A stretch of DNA of 17,241 bases from CADCVW01 sp035644935 (GTDB lineage Bacteria; Pseudomonadota; Alphaproteobacteria; Sphingomonadales; Sphingomonadaceae): NCBI GenBank assembly GCA_035644935.1, contig DASQNO010000031.1:1-17241 (forward strand). Reading direction: 5' to 3'. The notes below the pieces were generated by a model that was not told the origin of the DNA, did not search any database, and saw only the letters and a program-made list of their open reading frames with translations. Made by a program: the position numbers and the translations under genes. Positions 6,376 through 15,793 of the stretch are shown piece by piece (position 1 is the stretch's first letter; every line of letters begins with the position of its first letter).

Positions 6376-7317
6376 ATGTTGCACGATATGGAACGCTCCA
6401 CCACCGACCTCAACGATCTTCTCGCCTTCGTCCAGGTGGCGGAAACGGGCTCGTTCGCGAGCGCCGCGGCGCGTATGGGTCTTTCCAAGTCGATCGTCAG
6501 CCGCCGCGTCGCGCGGCTGGAGGAGGGGCTTGGCGTCAAGCTCCTGACCCGCACCGCCACCGGCGCGCTGCGCACCGCCACGGGCGAGGAGTTCTTCGCC
6601 CGCGCCGCCGCGATCCTCGCCGACCTCGCCGCCGCGCGCGAGGCCGCCGCCAGCGCCGCTTCCGGGCTCGCCGGCCCCATTCGGCTGACAGCGCCGCTGA
6701 CGTTCGGCACCACGCACCTGGCGGCGGCGCTGGCCGACTTCGCCCGCGCGCACCCCGCCATCGCGCTCGACATCCACCTGGACGACGGCGTGGTCGACCT
6801 CGTCGGCGGCGGCTACGACCTGGCGATCCGCATCGGCAACCTCCCCGATTCCAGCCTCACCGCGCGCCGCATCGCCCCCATCCGCCGCGTGTTGCTGGCC
6901 AGCCCCGCCTATCTGGAGACCCGCGGCGAGCCGGCTCACCCGCGCGACATCGCGCGCCACGACGTGCTGGTCTATGCCAACGGCGACCGCTGGCGCTTCC
7001 GCGTCGGCGCGCGGTGGGAACAGGTACGGGGAATCCCGCGGCTGCGCGCCAACAACGGCGACCTTATGCGGACCGCCGCCGCCGCCGGGCTGGGGCTCGT
7101 CATCCTCCCCAGCTTCATCGCCGCCCCCGCGATCGAGGACGGCACGCTGCGGCTCCTCCTCTCGGGCTTCGCGCTGGAGGAGGCGGGGCTGTACGCGCTG
7201 ATGCCGCCCGGCCGCGCCCCCACCGCGCGGGTGCGCGCGCTGGTGGACGCGCTGGTCGCGCGCTTCGGCCCGGAGCCCGCCTGGGACCCATGCTGGAACG
7301 CGCGCCGGGCCGGGTAA
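6376..7317 (+). CDS. LysR-family transcriptional regulator
   Basis: A 313-aa regulator. The N-terminal winged helix-turn-helix covers about residues 11-70: FVQVAETGSFASAAARMGLS (18-37) then KSIVSRRVARLEEGLGVKLL (38-57). The C-terminal periplasmic-binding-like effector domain begins near residue 99 (GPIRLTAPLTFG) and includes the usual DLAIRIG strand; the subfamily resembles the large group of LysR proteins regulating quinone or aldehyde reductases. Start at 6376 (AGG 7 nt upstream) or at 6388. It is divergent from azoR and probably controls azoR and pirin, and itself. The C-terminus ends PAWDPCWNARRAG, and the stop at 7315-7317 overlaps the upstream extension of the next open frame. Confidence 0.93.
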   Translation: MLHDMERSTTDLNDLLAFVQVAETGSFASAAARMGLSKSIVSRRVARLEEGLGVKLLTRTATGALRTATGEEFFARAAAILADLAAAREAAASAASGLAGPIRLTAPLTFGTTHLAAALADFARAHPAIALDIHLDDGVVDLVGGGYDLAIRIGNLPDSSLTARRIAPIRRVLLASPAYLETRGEPAHPRDIARHDVLVYANGDRWRFRVGARWEQVRGIPRLRANNGDLMRTAAAAGLGLVILPSFIAAPAIEDGTLRLLLSGFALEEAGLYALMPPGRAPTARVRALVDALVARFGPEPAWDPCWNARRAG

Positions 7318-7549
7318 TCCACGATATCCCCACAAGCCGCGATCGCGGGCATGCGCGGCCGAACTGTTCTTCAAGGTACCGCCCATCTCCACGCGCCCCA
7401 TCGCTCTGCCCGCCGCGCAAGAACGGCCCGCGCCGCACCCCCGCCCGTCGCTCGGCGAGCGCATCATCCGCAGCGAGCGCGGCTGGTTCACCGACTTCGC
7501 CTGGGTCGACGGCGGCGTCGTCGTACGCAAGACAGGCGCGACCACGCCC

Positions 7550-8401
7550 TTGAGTCGCGAAGTCCTTGGCCATGTCCTGTCCTGGCTGCGCTACTTCCTC
7601 GTCGTCCGCGCCGTCGGCCTTCTACGCCGGCTGAGCCGCCGCCACGCACCCGCGATCTGGTTTAGCCCGGAGGTTCCCCGGCCCTGGTACATGATCCGCT
7701 CGGTCGCCTGCTGGGCGGGCATTCGCATCGTGCGCGACCCCGCGGGCGCCGACGTCGCGTTCCATTTCGACGACAGCACGTGCAGCCCGCCTGGCGGCGC
7801 CTTCGCCGGACCGGCGCTCAACTACGCCTGCCGCGACATCGGCAAGAGCCGGGTCGCGTCGCTGTTCGCCGCCACGTTCGGCTACCCTCTCGCCGTCGAT
7901 CCGCGCAGCTGGACCGGACCGGCGGTGGAGAAGGCGGAGGCCAACGGCCTGCACGACGGCCGCATCGTCGCCTGCCCCACGGAGCCGCGCCCCGGCCGCT
8001 GCTATCAGCGGGCGGTGGAAACCGGCCGCGAAGGCCACGTCGTCGACCTGCGCACCACCTGCGTCGGCGGCGTTCCCGTGGTCGCCTGGATCAAGACCCG
8101 TCGGCGCGCCGACCGCTTCGCCTCCGGCGCGAACCTGACCGTCCGCTCAGCCGAACCGTCCGATCTGTTCGGGCCCGAGGAGATCGCGAAGATCGCGGCC
8201 TTCAACGCCGCCATGGGGCTCGACTGGGGCACGCTCGACATCCTGCGTAGCGTCGACGACGGGCGCATTTACATCGTCGACGTCAACAAGACGGACGTCG
8301 GTCCGGTTCTGCAGCTGCCCATGCGCGAAAAGATCGCCTCCACCCGCGCCATCGCCCGCGCGCTGAGCGAGCTGATCGCGAATCGGACCGCCGCCCCCTG
8401 A
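7550..8401 (+). CDS. ATP-grasp-like hypothetical protein (N-terminus uncertain)
   Basis: From the first usable start (TTG, 7550) the product is 283 aa. The C-terminal part looks like an ATP-grasp catalytic core: NGLHDGRIV, then RTTCVGGVPVVAWIKTR, MGLDWGTLDILR and the metal-binding-like IVDVNKTDVGPV, which corresponds to the E/D-x-N end motif of ATP-grasp enzymes. No specific substrate is evident and there is no named family I am sure of. Coding-like sequence continues upstream in the same frame (SLGERIIRSERGWFTDFAWV and onward, third bases almost all G/C), yet no ATG, GTG or TTG occurs in that frame back to the stop at 7199-7201, and the TTG has no ribosome site. The real start may be a rare codon, or a frameshift may be present. 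It precedes argH by 52 bp on the same strand. Confidence 0.7.
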   Translation: MSREVLGHVLSWLRYFLVVRAVGLLRRLSRRHAPAIWFSPEVPRPWYMIRSVACWAGIRIVRDPAGADVAFHFDDSTCSPPGGAFAGPALNYACRDIGKSRVASLFAATFGYPLAVDPRSWTGPAVEKAEANGLHDGRIVACPTEPRPGRCYQRAVETGREGHVVDLRTTCVGGVPVVAWIKTRRRADRFASGANLTVRSAEPSDLFGPEEIAKIAAFNAAMGLDWGTLDILRSVDDGRIYIVDVNKTDVGPVLQLPMREKIASTRAIARALSELIANRTAAP

Positions 8402-8453
8402 CTTGCGGCTCCCGCGCCCGAACCGTACCGCCGTGCATTGGGAGGCGTCTGAC

Positions 8454-9845
8454 TTGGCCGAAAACAAAGACCCGAACGCCATGTGGGGCGGCCGCTTCGC
8501 CGGCGGCGCGTCAGACATCATGCGAGAAATCAACGCCTCCATCGGCTTCGACAAGCGGCTGTGGCGCCAGGACATCGCCGCGTCCAAGGCGCACGTCGCC
8601 ATGCTGGGCGCGCAAGGCATTGTCTCCGCGGAAGACGCTGCCGCGATCACCGCCGGGCTCAACACGATCGCCGCCGAATACGAGGCGTGCGGCGTCCCCG
8701 AGGATCCGGCGTTGGAAGACATCCACATGCATGTCGAGGCGCGGCTGACCGAACTCATCGGCCCCGTCGCTGGCCGCCTCCACACCGCCCGCTCGCGCAA
8801 CGACCAGGTCGCCACCGACTTCAAACTCTGGGTCCGCGCCGCCACCGACGACATCCTCGCGCGCATCGCCGCGTTCCGCCGCGTGCTGCTCGACCAGGCC
8901 GAGGCCCACGCGGACAGCGTCATGCCCGGCTACACGCATCTCCAGGTGGCGCAGCCGGTGACGCTCGGCCACCACCTGATGGCCTATCACGAGATGCTCG
9001 TCCGCGACGCCTCGCGCTTCGCCGACGCCCGCGCCCGCGCCAACCTGTCGCCGCTGGGCAGCGCCGCGCTCGCCGGCACCAGCTTCCCGATCGACCGCCA
9101 CGCCACCGCGTCCGCGCTCGGGTTCGACGGCCCGACGCGCAATTCGCTCGACAGCGTCGCCGACCGCGACTTCGCGCTCGACTACTTGATGGCGGCGACC
9201 CAGTGCGCGCTGCATCTGTCGCGGCTGGCGGAGGAGATCGTCATCTGGGCGAGCCAGCCGTTCGGCTTCGTCCACCTTCCCGACGCCTTTTCCACCGGCT
9301 CGTCGATCATGCCGCAGAAGCGCAACCCCGACGCCGCCGAGCTCGTGCGCAGTCATTCGGGACGCATACTGGGCGCGATGACGAGCCTCGCCGTCACCAT
9401 GAAGGGCCTGCCGCTCGCCTATTCCAAGGACATGCAGGACGACAAGGAACCGATGTTCGCCGCGCACGACCTGCTCGTGCTCTGCCTCGCCGCGATGACC
9501 GGCATGATCGCGGCCGCGACCTTCGACACCGCCCGCATGCGCGCCGCCGCCGGCGCCGGCCACGCCACCGCCACCGACCTGGCCGACTGGCTGGTGCGGG
9601 TGGCCAACGTGCCGTTCCGGGAGGCGCACGGCATCACCGGGCGCGCGGTCAGGCTGGCCGAGGAACGCCGCATCGCCTTGTCGGATTTTTCCCTTGCGGA
9701 CTTACGGGCGATCGACGCCCGCATCGACGAGCGCGCCTACGCCGTGCTGACGATCGACGCGTCGGTGGCGAGTCGCACCAGCTACGGCGGCACCGCGCCG
9801 ACCCAGATACGTGCCCGCATTGCGGAAGCGCGCACGGCGACCTGA
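8454..9845 (+). CDS. argH: Argininosuccinate lyase
   Basis: A 463-aa lyase that cleaves argininosuccinate to arginine and fumarate, the last step of arginine synthesis. The fumarase/aspartase superfamily signature GSSIMPQKRN lies at residues 282-291, and the conserved LHTARSRNDQVATD segment and the TxPTQIRARI-like C-terminus are present. The start is a TTG at 8454, chosen because GGGAGG lies exactly 8 nt upstream and the product then begins MAENKDPNAMWGGRF, the usual ArgH N-terminus; an earlier TTG at 8403 has no such site. It is not in the arg operon but lies tail-to-tail with argG, 158 bp apart. No ARG-box-like site was seen upstream, so its control may differ. Confidence 0.97.
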   Translation: MAENKDPNAMWGGRFAGGASDIMREINASIGFDKRLWRQDIAASKAHVAMLGAQGIVSAEDAAAITAGLNTIAAEYEACGVPEDPALEDIHMHVEARLTELIGPVAGRLHTARSRNDQVATDFKLWVRAATDDILARIAAFRRVLLDQAEAHADSVMPGYTHLQVAQPVTLGHHLMAYHEMLVRDASRFADARARANLSPLGSAALAGTSFPIDRHATASALGFDGPTRNSLDSVADRDFALDYLMAATQCALHLSRLAEEIVIWASQPFGFVHLPDAFSTGSSIMPQKRNPDAAELVRSHSGRILGAMTSLAVTMKGLPLAYSKDMQDDKEPMFAAHDLLVLCLAAMTGMIAAATFDTARMRAAAGAGHATATDLADWLVRVANVPFREAHGITGRAVRLAEERRIALSDFSLADLRAIDARIDERAYAVLTIDASVASRTSYGGTAPTQIRARIAEARTAT

Positions 9846-10003
9846 GCGAAAAACCCCTGTCCTACACGGCGCTTCGCGGACATGGTCACCCCGACTCGGG
9901 TTCTTTGACATTCTGATGACCATCCGCCCGCATCCGCTTGGGCCGCGCATGCGCCCGTCGCCGAAGTAGTTTTGGTGTGCCCGCGCGTGACCTTAGGAAC
10001 GGG
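9846..10003. other. Convergent argH/argG intergenic region
   Basis: 158 bp between the two convergent stops. The only terminator-like structure I see is a short CCCG-ACT-CGGG hairpin at 9890-9900 followed by TTCTTT on the plus strand, which would be a weak terminator for argH. Nothing convincing was found for argG on the minus strand. No gene is apparent. Confidence 0.4.
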
Positions 10004-11221
10004 CTACCGCCGCTCCCGCCGCGCAGCGACCTGCAGCCGCAGCGCGTTCAGCTTGATGAAGCCCGCGGCGTCGCGCTGGTTATAGCTCGAGCTGCCTTGT
10101 TCAAAGGTCACCAAGTCCTGGTCGTAAAGCGCGTGCGCGCTGGTCCGCCCGATCACCGTCGCATTGCCCTTGTACAGCTTGATCCGCACCTGCCCGGTGA
10201 CGTGCGTCTGGCTCCTGTCGATCAGCGCCTGCAGCATCTCGCGCTCGGGCGAGAACCAGAAGCCGTTGTAGATCAGCGACGCATAGCGCGGCATCAGCGC
10301 GTCTTTTAGGTGCATCGCGCCCGCGTCCAGCGTGATCGATTCGATCCCGCGGTGCGCGACGAGCAGGATCGCGCCGCCGGGTGTTTCGTACACGCCCCGG
10401 GATTTCATCCCGACAAACCGGTTCTCGACCAGATCGAGCCGCCCGATGCCGTTGTCGCGGCCGAGATCGTTCAGCCGCGTCAGCAGCGCCGCAGGGCTCA
10501 GCGCCTCGCCGTCGATCGCGACCGGATCGCCGCCCTCGAAGTCCACGGTGATCACCGTCGCCTTGTCCGGCGCATCCTCCGGCGAGATCGTGCGCTGGTG
10601 GACGAACTCGGGCGCCTCGACCGACGGGTCCTCCAGCACCTTTCCTTCCGACGAGGAGTGCAGGAGGTTGGCGTCGATCGAGAACGGCGCCTCGCCAAGC
10701 TTGTCCTTGCTGATTGGGATCTGGTGGTCCTCCGCGAAGCGCAGCAGGTCTTCGCGGGAGCCGAAGTCCCATTCGCGCCACGGCGCGATCACCCGGATGT
10801 CGGGCTCCAGCGCCAAGTACGCGAGCTCGAACCGGACCTGATCGTTGCCCTTGCCGGTGGCGCCGTGACACACCGCGTCGGCGCCCACGGCGCGCGCGAT
10901 CTCGATCTGCCGCTTGGCGATCAGCGGCCGGGCGATCGCGGTGCCCAGCAGGTACTGGCCCTCGTACACCGTGTTGGCGCGGAACATGGGGAAGACGAAG
11001 TCGCGGACGAATTCCTCGCGCAGATCTTCGATGTGGATGTCTTCGGGGCGGAGGCCCAGGAGAAGGGCCTTGCGGCGCGCGGGCTCGACCTCCTCGCCTT
11101 GGCCGAGGTCGGCGGTGAAGGTCACGACCTCCGCATTATACTGCGTTTGCAACCACTTAAGAATGATCGACGTGTCGAGCCCGCCCGAATAAGCGAGCAC
11201 GACTTTCAAGCGCTTGGTCAT
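10004..11221 (-). CDS. argG: Argininosuccinate synthase
   Basis: A 405-aa cytoplasmic ATP-dependent ligase joining citrulline and aspartate. The N-terminal PP-loop YSGGLDTS (11-18) binds ATP, and GATGKGNDQVRFE and the APWREWDF stretch are the conserved citrulline/aspartate-binding regions. Sequence style and length are those of alphaproteobacterial ArgG. It is the last gene of the arg operon: its ATG overlaps the argR stop as ATGA (11218-11221), so translation is probably coupled. The convergent neighbour is argH. Confidence 0.98.
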   Translation of the reverse strand: MTKRLKVVLAYSGGLDTSIILKWLQTQYNAEVVTFTADLGQGEEVEPARRKALLLGLRPEDIHIEDLREEFVRDFVFPMFRANTVYEGQYLLGTAIARPLIAKRQIEIARAVGADAVCHGATGKGNDQVRFELAYLALEPDIRVIAPWREWDFGSREDLLRFAEDHQIPISKDKLGEAPFSIDANLLHSSSEGKVLEDPSVEAPEFVHQRTISPEDAPDKATVITVDFEGGDPVAIDGEALSPAALLTRLNDLGRDNGIGRLDLVENRFVGMKSRGVYETPGGAILLVAHRGIESITLDAGAMHLKDALMPRYASLIYNGFWFSPEREMLQALIDRSQTHVTGQVRIKLYKGNATVIGRTSAHALYDQDLVTFEQGSSSYNQRDAAGFIKLNALRLQVAARRERR

Positions 11222-11687
11222 TTCGTCCTTCCGTCATTCCCCGCCCACGCGCGAAAGCGCTCCGCCATAGCGCCGGGGGTCACCCCGTCGCGCAGCGCCA
11301 CGAACAGCGTATCGTCGCCCGACACGCAACCCGCCACCTCCGGCAGCGCGGCGCCGTCGATCACCGACCCGACCAGATGCGCGGACCCCGGCGGCGTCTT
11401 CAACACCAGCAGGTTGCCGGCCGCCTCCACCGACCGAACCCATTCGGCAAGGATGCGCTCCATGCGTCCGCTCGCGAAGTCGCTCTCCACGCCGTCCGGC
11501 AGCACGTAGCGCAAGGCGCCGCCGCGCTTGACCTTGACCGCGCCGATCCCCTCCAGATCGCGTGACACAGTCCCCTGCGTCGCCGCCAGGCCCATCGCCG
11601 CAAGCCGCGCGGTCACCTCCTCCTGGCTGCCCAGCGCCTCGTTGCGGATCAGCTCCGCCAGCGCCTTCTGCCGCCGCTCGCGCTCGT

Positions 11688-11691
<4 letters not shown>
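11218..11691 (-). CDS. argR: Arginine repressor
   Basis: A 157-aa hexameric DNA-binding repressor responsive to L-arginine. The N-terminal winged helix shows GSQEEVTARLAAMGLAATQG then TVSRDLEGIGAVKVK (about 21-55), the ArgR signature. The C-terminal oligomerisation/arginine-binding domain contains GCVSGDDTLFVALRD (121-135), with D126-D127 matching the arginine-contacting aspartate pair in the family. The start is GTG at 11691, giving the usual length and a 4-nt GTGA overlap with the argF stop; the end overlaps the argG start by 4 nt. Being inside its own regulon, it should be autoregulated through the palindromes at argC. From memory, ArgR of this class is uncommon in Alphaproteobacteria. Confidence 0.96.
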
Positions 11692-12553
<862 letters not shown>

Positions 12554-12557
<4 letters not shown>

Positions 12558-13486
12558 CAGTTCGCCTCCCGCCGGATCATCGTGCCGATGCCCTCGTCGG
12601 TCAGCAGCTCGATCAGCAGCGCGTGCCGCACGCGGCCATCGATGATGTGCGCGGTGTCGACGCCGCCCTCCACCGCATCGGCGCAGGCGCGCAGCTTGGG
12701 GATCATGCCGCCGGTGATCGCGCCGTCGTCCATCAGCGCGCGCAACTCCGCCGTCGTCAGCCGCGGCACCAGGCTCCCCTCGTCGTCGACATTCGCCAGC
12801 AGCCCCGGCGCGGCGGTGAGGTAGATGATCTTTTCCGCCCCCATCGCCACCGCGATCGCCATCGCCGCCTCGTCGGCGTTGATGTTGTACGGCTGCCCGG
12901 ACGCGTCCGCGCCGACGGTGGACACCACGGGCACCATGCCGTCGTCGAGCAGTCCATGCAGGATGAGGCTGCGCACGTGCGAGACATCGCCGACGAAGCC
13001 CAGTGCCGGGTCGCGCGGCGTGGTGGTCAGGAACCCGCCGTCCTCCCCCGACACGCCGACCGCCACCGGCTCGTCGCGCGCTTCGCCGTTGATCGTCGCG
13101 ACCAGATCGCGGTTGACCTTGCCGACCAGGACCATGCGGACGATGTCCAGCGTCTCCGCGTCCGTGACCCGCAGGCCGTCGCGAAACTCCGGCTCCTTGC
13201 CCATTCGGCGCATCACCGCATCCACCTGCGGCCCGCCGCCGTGCACGAGCACGCAGCGCACGCCGACCGAGCGCAGCAGCAGCAGGTCCTGCGCCAGAGC
13301 GCGGTCGAGCGCCCGCCCCTCGCCGGCATCGATGGCCGCGCCGCCCAGTTTCACGACGATCGACTTGCCCGCGAACCGCCGGATGTAGGGCAAAGCGCGC
13401 ACCAGCACGTGCGCGATCCCCTGCGCGCGGTCGGGAGGAGACGGGGACGCGGGGTCATCCCGGCGGAAGCCGGGACCCAAGGTCAC
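12554..13486 (-). CDS. argB: Acetylglutamate kinase
   Basis: A 310-aa amino acid kinase that phosphorylates N-acetylglutamate. Visible motifs are VVKLGG (44-49, catalytic Lys), LVHGGGPQVD (80-89), YNINADEAAMA for substrate/nucleotide contacts, and the ending AHIIDGRVRHALLIELLTDE. A basic helix before the kinase core (ALPYIRRFAGKS) is like the N-terminal helix of arginine-inhibited enzymes. Start choice: GTG at 13486 has GGAG 6 nt upstream, but the first ~12 residues (TLGPGFRRDDP) are encoded by a palindromic repeat. A GTG at 13408 would skip the repeat entirely. It overlaps argF by 4 nt and lies 100 bp after argJ. Confidence 0.95.
13458..13475. repeat. GC hairpin repeat at the 5' end of argB
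   Basis: Inverted repeat TCCCGGC-GGAA-GCCGGGA, 7-bp stem and 4-nt loop, flanked by GGGGTCA and CCAAGG. It belongs to the same dispersed family as the other hairpins in the window. If argB starts at the GTG at 13486, this copy is translated as the N-terminal residues of acetylglutamate kinase; if argB starts further in, it lies in the leader. Confidence 0.7.
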
Positions 13487-13505
13487 GGTAGTCTCCGGAA
13501 GCAAC

Positions 13506-13577
13506 GGCGATCTTGGGCCCCGGCGTGCGCCGGGGTGACGGGGCGATCTTGGGCCCCGGCGTGCGCCGGGGTGACGG
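13506..13577. repeat. Perfect 36-bp tandem duplication with hairpins in the argJ-argB gap
   Basis: Two identical 36-bp units (13506-13541 and 13542-13577), each GGCGATCTTGGG followed by CCCCGGC-GTGC-GCCGGGG and TGACGG. Each makes a 7-bp stem extendable to 8 bp with a 2-nt loop. With the 13458 hairpin, three hairpins stand between argJ and argB in the operon transcript. There are no unique spacers, so this is not a CRISPR array. Confidence 0.9.
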
Positions 13578-13586
13578 GAGGAGCAG

Positions 13587-14747
13587 TCATGATGTTGCGC
13601 TGTTTTCCTTGATGTATCCCGGCCCCAGGTCGACCCCGATCAATCGCGCCTGGCCTTCGCCGACGCCAAGCCCGACTTTGATCTCGATGGCGTCGCCCGC
13701 CATGTGCGCGGCCACCGCCGCCACATCGTGCGGCAGGCCCACCGCTGCGCGGGACACCACTACGCCGCCATAGGCGACGGTGGCGCGATCGGGGTCGAAC
13801 CCCACCCCTGCCGACCCCGCGGCCGACAGCAGCCGCCCCCAATAGGGGTCGCCGCCGTGCCACGAACATTTGACCAGGTTGTTCTCGCCGATCGCCTTGG
13901 CCGCCGCGCGCGCCTCCGCATCGCTGGCCGCGCCGGTCACGCGCAACGTCACGACCTTGGTCATACCCTCGGCATCGCGCGCCATCAGCAGCGTCAGCTC
14001 CTCGCACACGCGGTGCACGGCGTCCGCGAACTCACGCATGTCGGGGACCCCGCGCCGCCCGGAGGCGAGCAGGATGACCGTGTCGTTGGTCGACGTTGCG
14101 CCATCGACGTTGAGCGTGTTGAACGTGGCGTCCACCGCGCCCTTCAGCAGCTGCTGCAGCACGTCCCGCGGCACGTCTGCGTCCGTGGTCAGGAACGCCA
14201 GCATCGTCGCCATGTTGGGCGCCAGCATCCCGCATCCCTTGGCCATGCCGCCGACGGTGAAGCCCGGGCCATGCACCACTGCCTGCTTGGGCCGGCTGTC
14301 GGTGGTCAGTATCCCCCGCGCCGCCGCCTCGCCGCCTTCGCGCGACAATGCCGCCGCGAGCCGCGGCGTCGCGCCCAGGATGACGTCGATGGGCAGCGGT
14401 GTGCCGATGATTCCCGTCGAACAGACCAGCACGTCGCCCGCATCCACCCCCAGCGCCGCCGCCGCCGCGCCGCACATCGCCTCGGCATCCGCCAGACCCT
14501 GCGCCCCGGTGCCGGCGTTGGCGTTTCCCGAACTCACGATCACCGCTGACGCGCGGCCGCCGTTCGCCGCCAGCCGCGCGCGCGACGCGGCGACCGGCGG
14601 CGCGAAGAACCTGTTCTGCGTGAACACCGCCGCCGCCGTCACCGGCCGGCCGTCGTCGGTGGCGAGCAGCGCCATGTCTGGCGCGGACGCCTTGATGCCG
14701 GCGTGCAGGCCCGCGGCTACAAAACCGTCTGCGGCGGTGACGCTCAT
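13587..14747 (-). CDS. argJ: Bifunctional glutamate N-acetyltransferase / amino-acid acetyltransferase (ArgJ)
   Basis: A 386-aa precursor of the Ntn-fold ArgJ enzyme that moves the acetyl group from N-acetylornithine to glutamate. The autocleavage site lies in NVDGATSTND: cleavage is expected between A217 and T218, with T218 becoming the nucleophile of the beta chain. Oxyanion-hole residues T111-G112 (CSTGIIG) and MAKGCGMLAPNMATMLA (168-184) are conserved. The C-terminus is full length and ends GPGYIKENSATS. Whether it also uses acetyl-CoA (bifunctional) cannot be judged. The start at 14747 has GGAG 6 nt upstream and overlaps the argC stop as ATGA. A 100-bp repeat-rich gap separates it from argB. 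Confidence 0.97.
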   Translation of the reverse strand: MSVTAADGFVAAGLHAGIKASAPDMALLATDDGRPVTAAAVFTQNRFFAPPVAASRARLAANGGRASAVIVSSGNANAGTGAQGLADAEAMCGAAAAALGVDAGDVLVCSTGIIGTPLPIDVILGATPRLAAALSREGGEAAARGILTTDSRPKQAVVHGPGFTVGGMAKGCGMLAPNMATMLAFLTTDADVPRDVLQQLLKGAVDATFNTLNVDGATSTNDTVILLASGRRGVPDMREFADAVHRVCEELTLLMARDAEGMTKVVTLRVTGAASDAEARAAAKAIGENNLVKCSWHGGDPYWGRLLSAAGSAGVGFDPDRATVAYGGVVVSRAAVGLPHDVAAVAAHMAGDAIEIKVGLGVGEGQARLIGVDLGPGYIKENSATS

Positions 14748-15760
14748 GGATAGACTCCGCATGTGGACAGGCCGGCGGTTTCGTCGAGGCCCAGCATCAG
14801 GTTGGCGCACTGGATCATCTGCCCCGCCGCGCCCTTGCCCAGATTGTCCAGCGCGGCGATCGCCAGCACGCGGCCGGTCCGCGCGTCGTACCGCGCGGTC
14901 AGGTGCACGGCGTTGGACCCCAGCGTCCACTTGGTCGCGGGCGGCGCGTCCGACACGTGCACGAAGGGCTCGCCCGCATAAGCCGCGCGCAGCGCCTGCA
15001 GCGGCGCGTCGGCGTCCATCGGACCCGTCGCGGTGGCGTAGCAGGTCGCCAGGATGCCCCGGTTCATCGGTCCCAGATGCGGCGTGAACAGCACGCGCGC
15101 GCCCAGCGCCTGCTGCATCTCGGCGGTGTGGCGGTGCGAGAGCAGGCCATAGGCCGACAGCGATTCGGAAACGGTCGTGAACGCCGTCGCCTCCTTGGCC
15201 GCCCGCCCCGCGCCGCTGACCCCGGATGTCGCATCGACGACCAGGGTCGAAGGATCGATCAGCCCCGCGTGGACCAGCGGCTTGCACGCCAGGATCGCCG
15301 CCGTCGGGTAGCATCCCGCCGCCGCGACGGACCTGGACTCTCGAATCGCGTCGCGCGCGATCTCCGGGATGCCGTAGGCGAAGCGCCCCAACAGTTCGGG
15401 CGCTTCATGCGCTTCCCCGTACCAGCGCGCATATTCCTCCGCGTCGCGCAGCCGGAAATCCGCGCCGAGGTCGACGAACGGCACCCCGCGCGCGACGATG
15501 GCGGGGGCGACGCGCTGCGACGCGCCGTGCGGCAGCGCCGCGAACACCAGATCGCATCCGTCCAGCAGGTCGGGCGCGAACGCCTCGATCCGCTGCGTTG
15601 GGTAGGCGATGGCGAGATGTGGATGCACATTGCGTACCGCGTCGCCCGAGCGGCTGTCGCCGACCAGCGGCCCCGCCTCAAGCGTCGGGTGCGCGTCCAG
15701 CAGTCGCAGCAACTCGCCGCCGACGTAACCCGACGCGCCAAGGATCAGAACCGGAGTCAT
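14744..15760 (-). CDS. argC: N-acetyl-gamma-glutamyl-phosphate reductase
   Basis: A 338-aa NADPH-dependent reductase, the third step of arginine synthesis. Nucleotide-binding GASGYVGGEL (8-17), PHGAS (77-81), DLGADFRL (97-104), the catalytic cysteine C150 in AGCYPTAAIL, and SGVSGAGR followed by the HRHT-type substrate segment are all present. It is the first gene of the arg operon. The start is fixed because only seven residues precede the Rossmann glycine motif. No ribosome-binding site is upstream: the bases directly before the ATG form the palindromic operator and the -10 element, which points to a leaderless transcript. It overlaps argJ by 4 nt. Confidence 0.97.
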   Translation of the reverse strand: MTPVLILGASGYVGGELLRLLDAHPTLEAGPLVGDSRSGDAVRNVHPHLAIAYPTQRIEAFAPDLLDGCDLVFAALPHGASQRVAPAIVARGVPFVDLGADFRLRDAEEYARWYGEAHEAPELLGRFAYGIPEIARDAIRESRSVAAAGCYPTAAILACKPLVHAGLIDPSTLVVDATSGVSGAGRAAKEATAFTTVSESLSAYGLLSHRHTAEMQQALGARVLFTPHLGPMNRGILATCYATATGPMDADAPLQALRAAYAGEPFVHVSDAPPATKWTLGSNAVHLTARYDARTGRVLAIAALDNLGKGAAGQMIQCANLMLGLDETAGLSTCGVYP

Positions 15761-15793
15761 GCATAATTATGCAACAAGCTACTTAATTATGCA
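15760..15793 (-). promoter_or_regulatory. Twin ARG-box-like operators at the argC start
   Basis: Box 1 (15760-15773) is TGCATAATTATGCA, a perfect 14-bp palindrome. Box 2 (15780-15793) is TACTTAATTATGCA, 12 of 14 identical. Their centres are 20 bp apart, the same face of the helix and close to the 20-21 bp separation known for E. coli ARG-box pairs, whose core (TGAAT-N4-ATTCA) is similar in shape. The AT-rich sites stand out sharply in this GC-rich DNA. ArgR encoded in the same operon is the expected ligand. Confidence 0.85.

Noticed and set aside
5583..6773. Upstream extension of the pirin frame to a 628-residue product
   Set aside because: The extension runs antisense-overlapping through azoR in another frame and into the opposite-strand LysR gene. 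The pirin N-terminus and a good ribosome site are at 5582.
7351..7665. Alternative plus-strand gene starting at the ATG at 7351
   Set aside because: The product is Arg/Pro/Ala-rich with shadow-like codon use, and it overlaps the better-supported ATP-grasp-like frame. It is kept only as a possible start in a frameshift scenario.
9890..9906. Strong intrinsic terminator after argH
   Set aside because: The stem is only 4 bp (CCCG/CGGG) with a broken T-run, so it is mentioned only as a weak possibility.
13506..13577. Direct repeats as a possible CRISPR
   Set aside because: Only two contiguous 36-bp units with no spacer between them, and no cas genes. It is a tandem duplication of a hairpin repeat.
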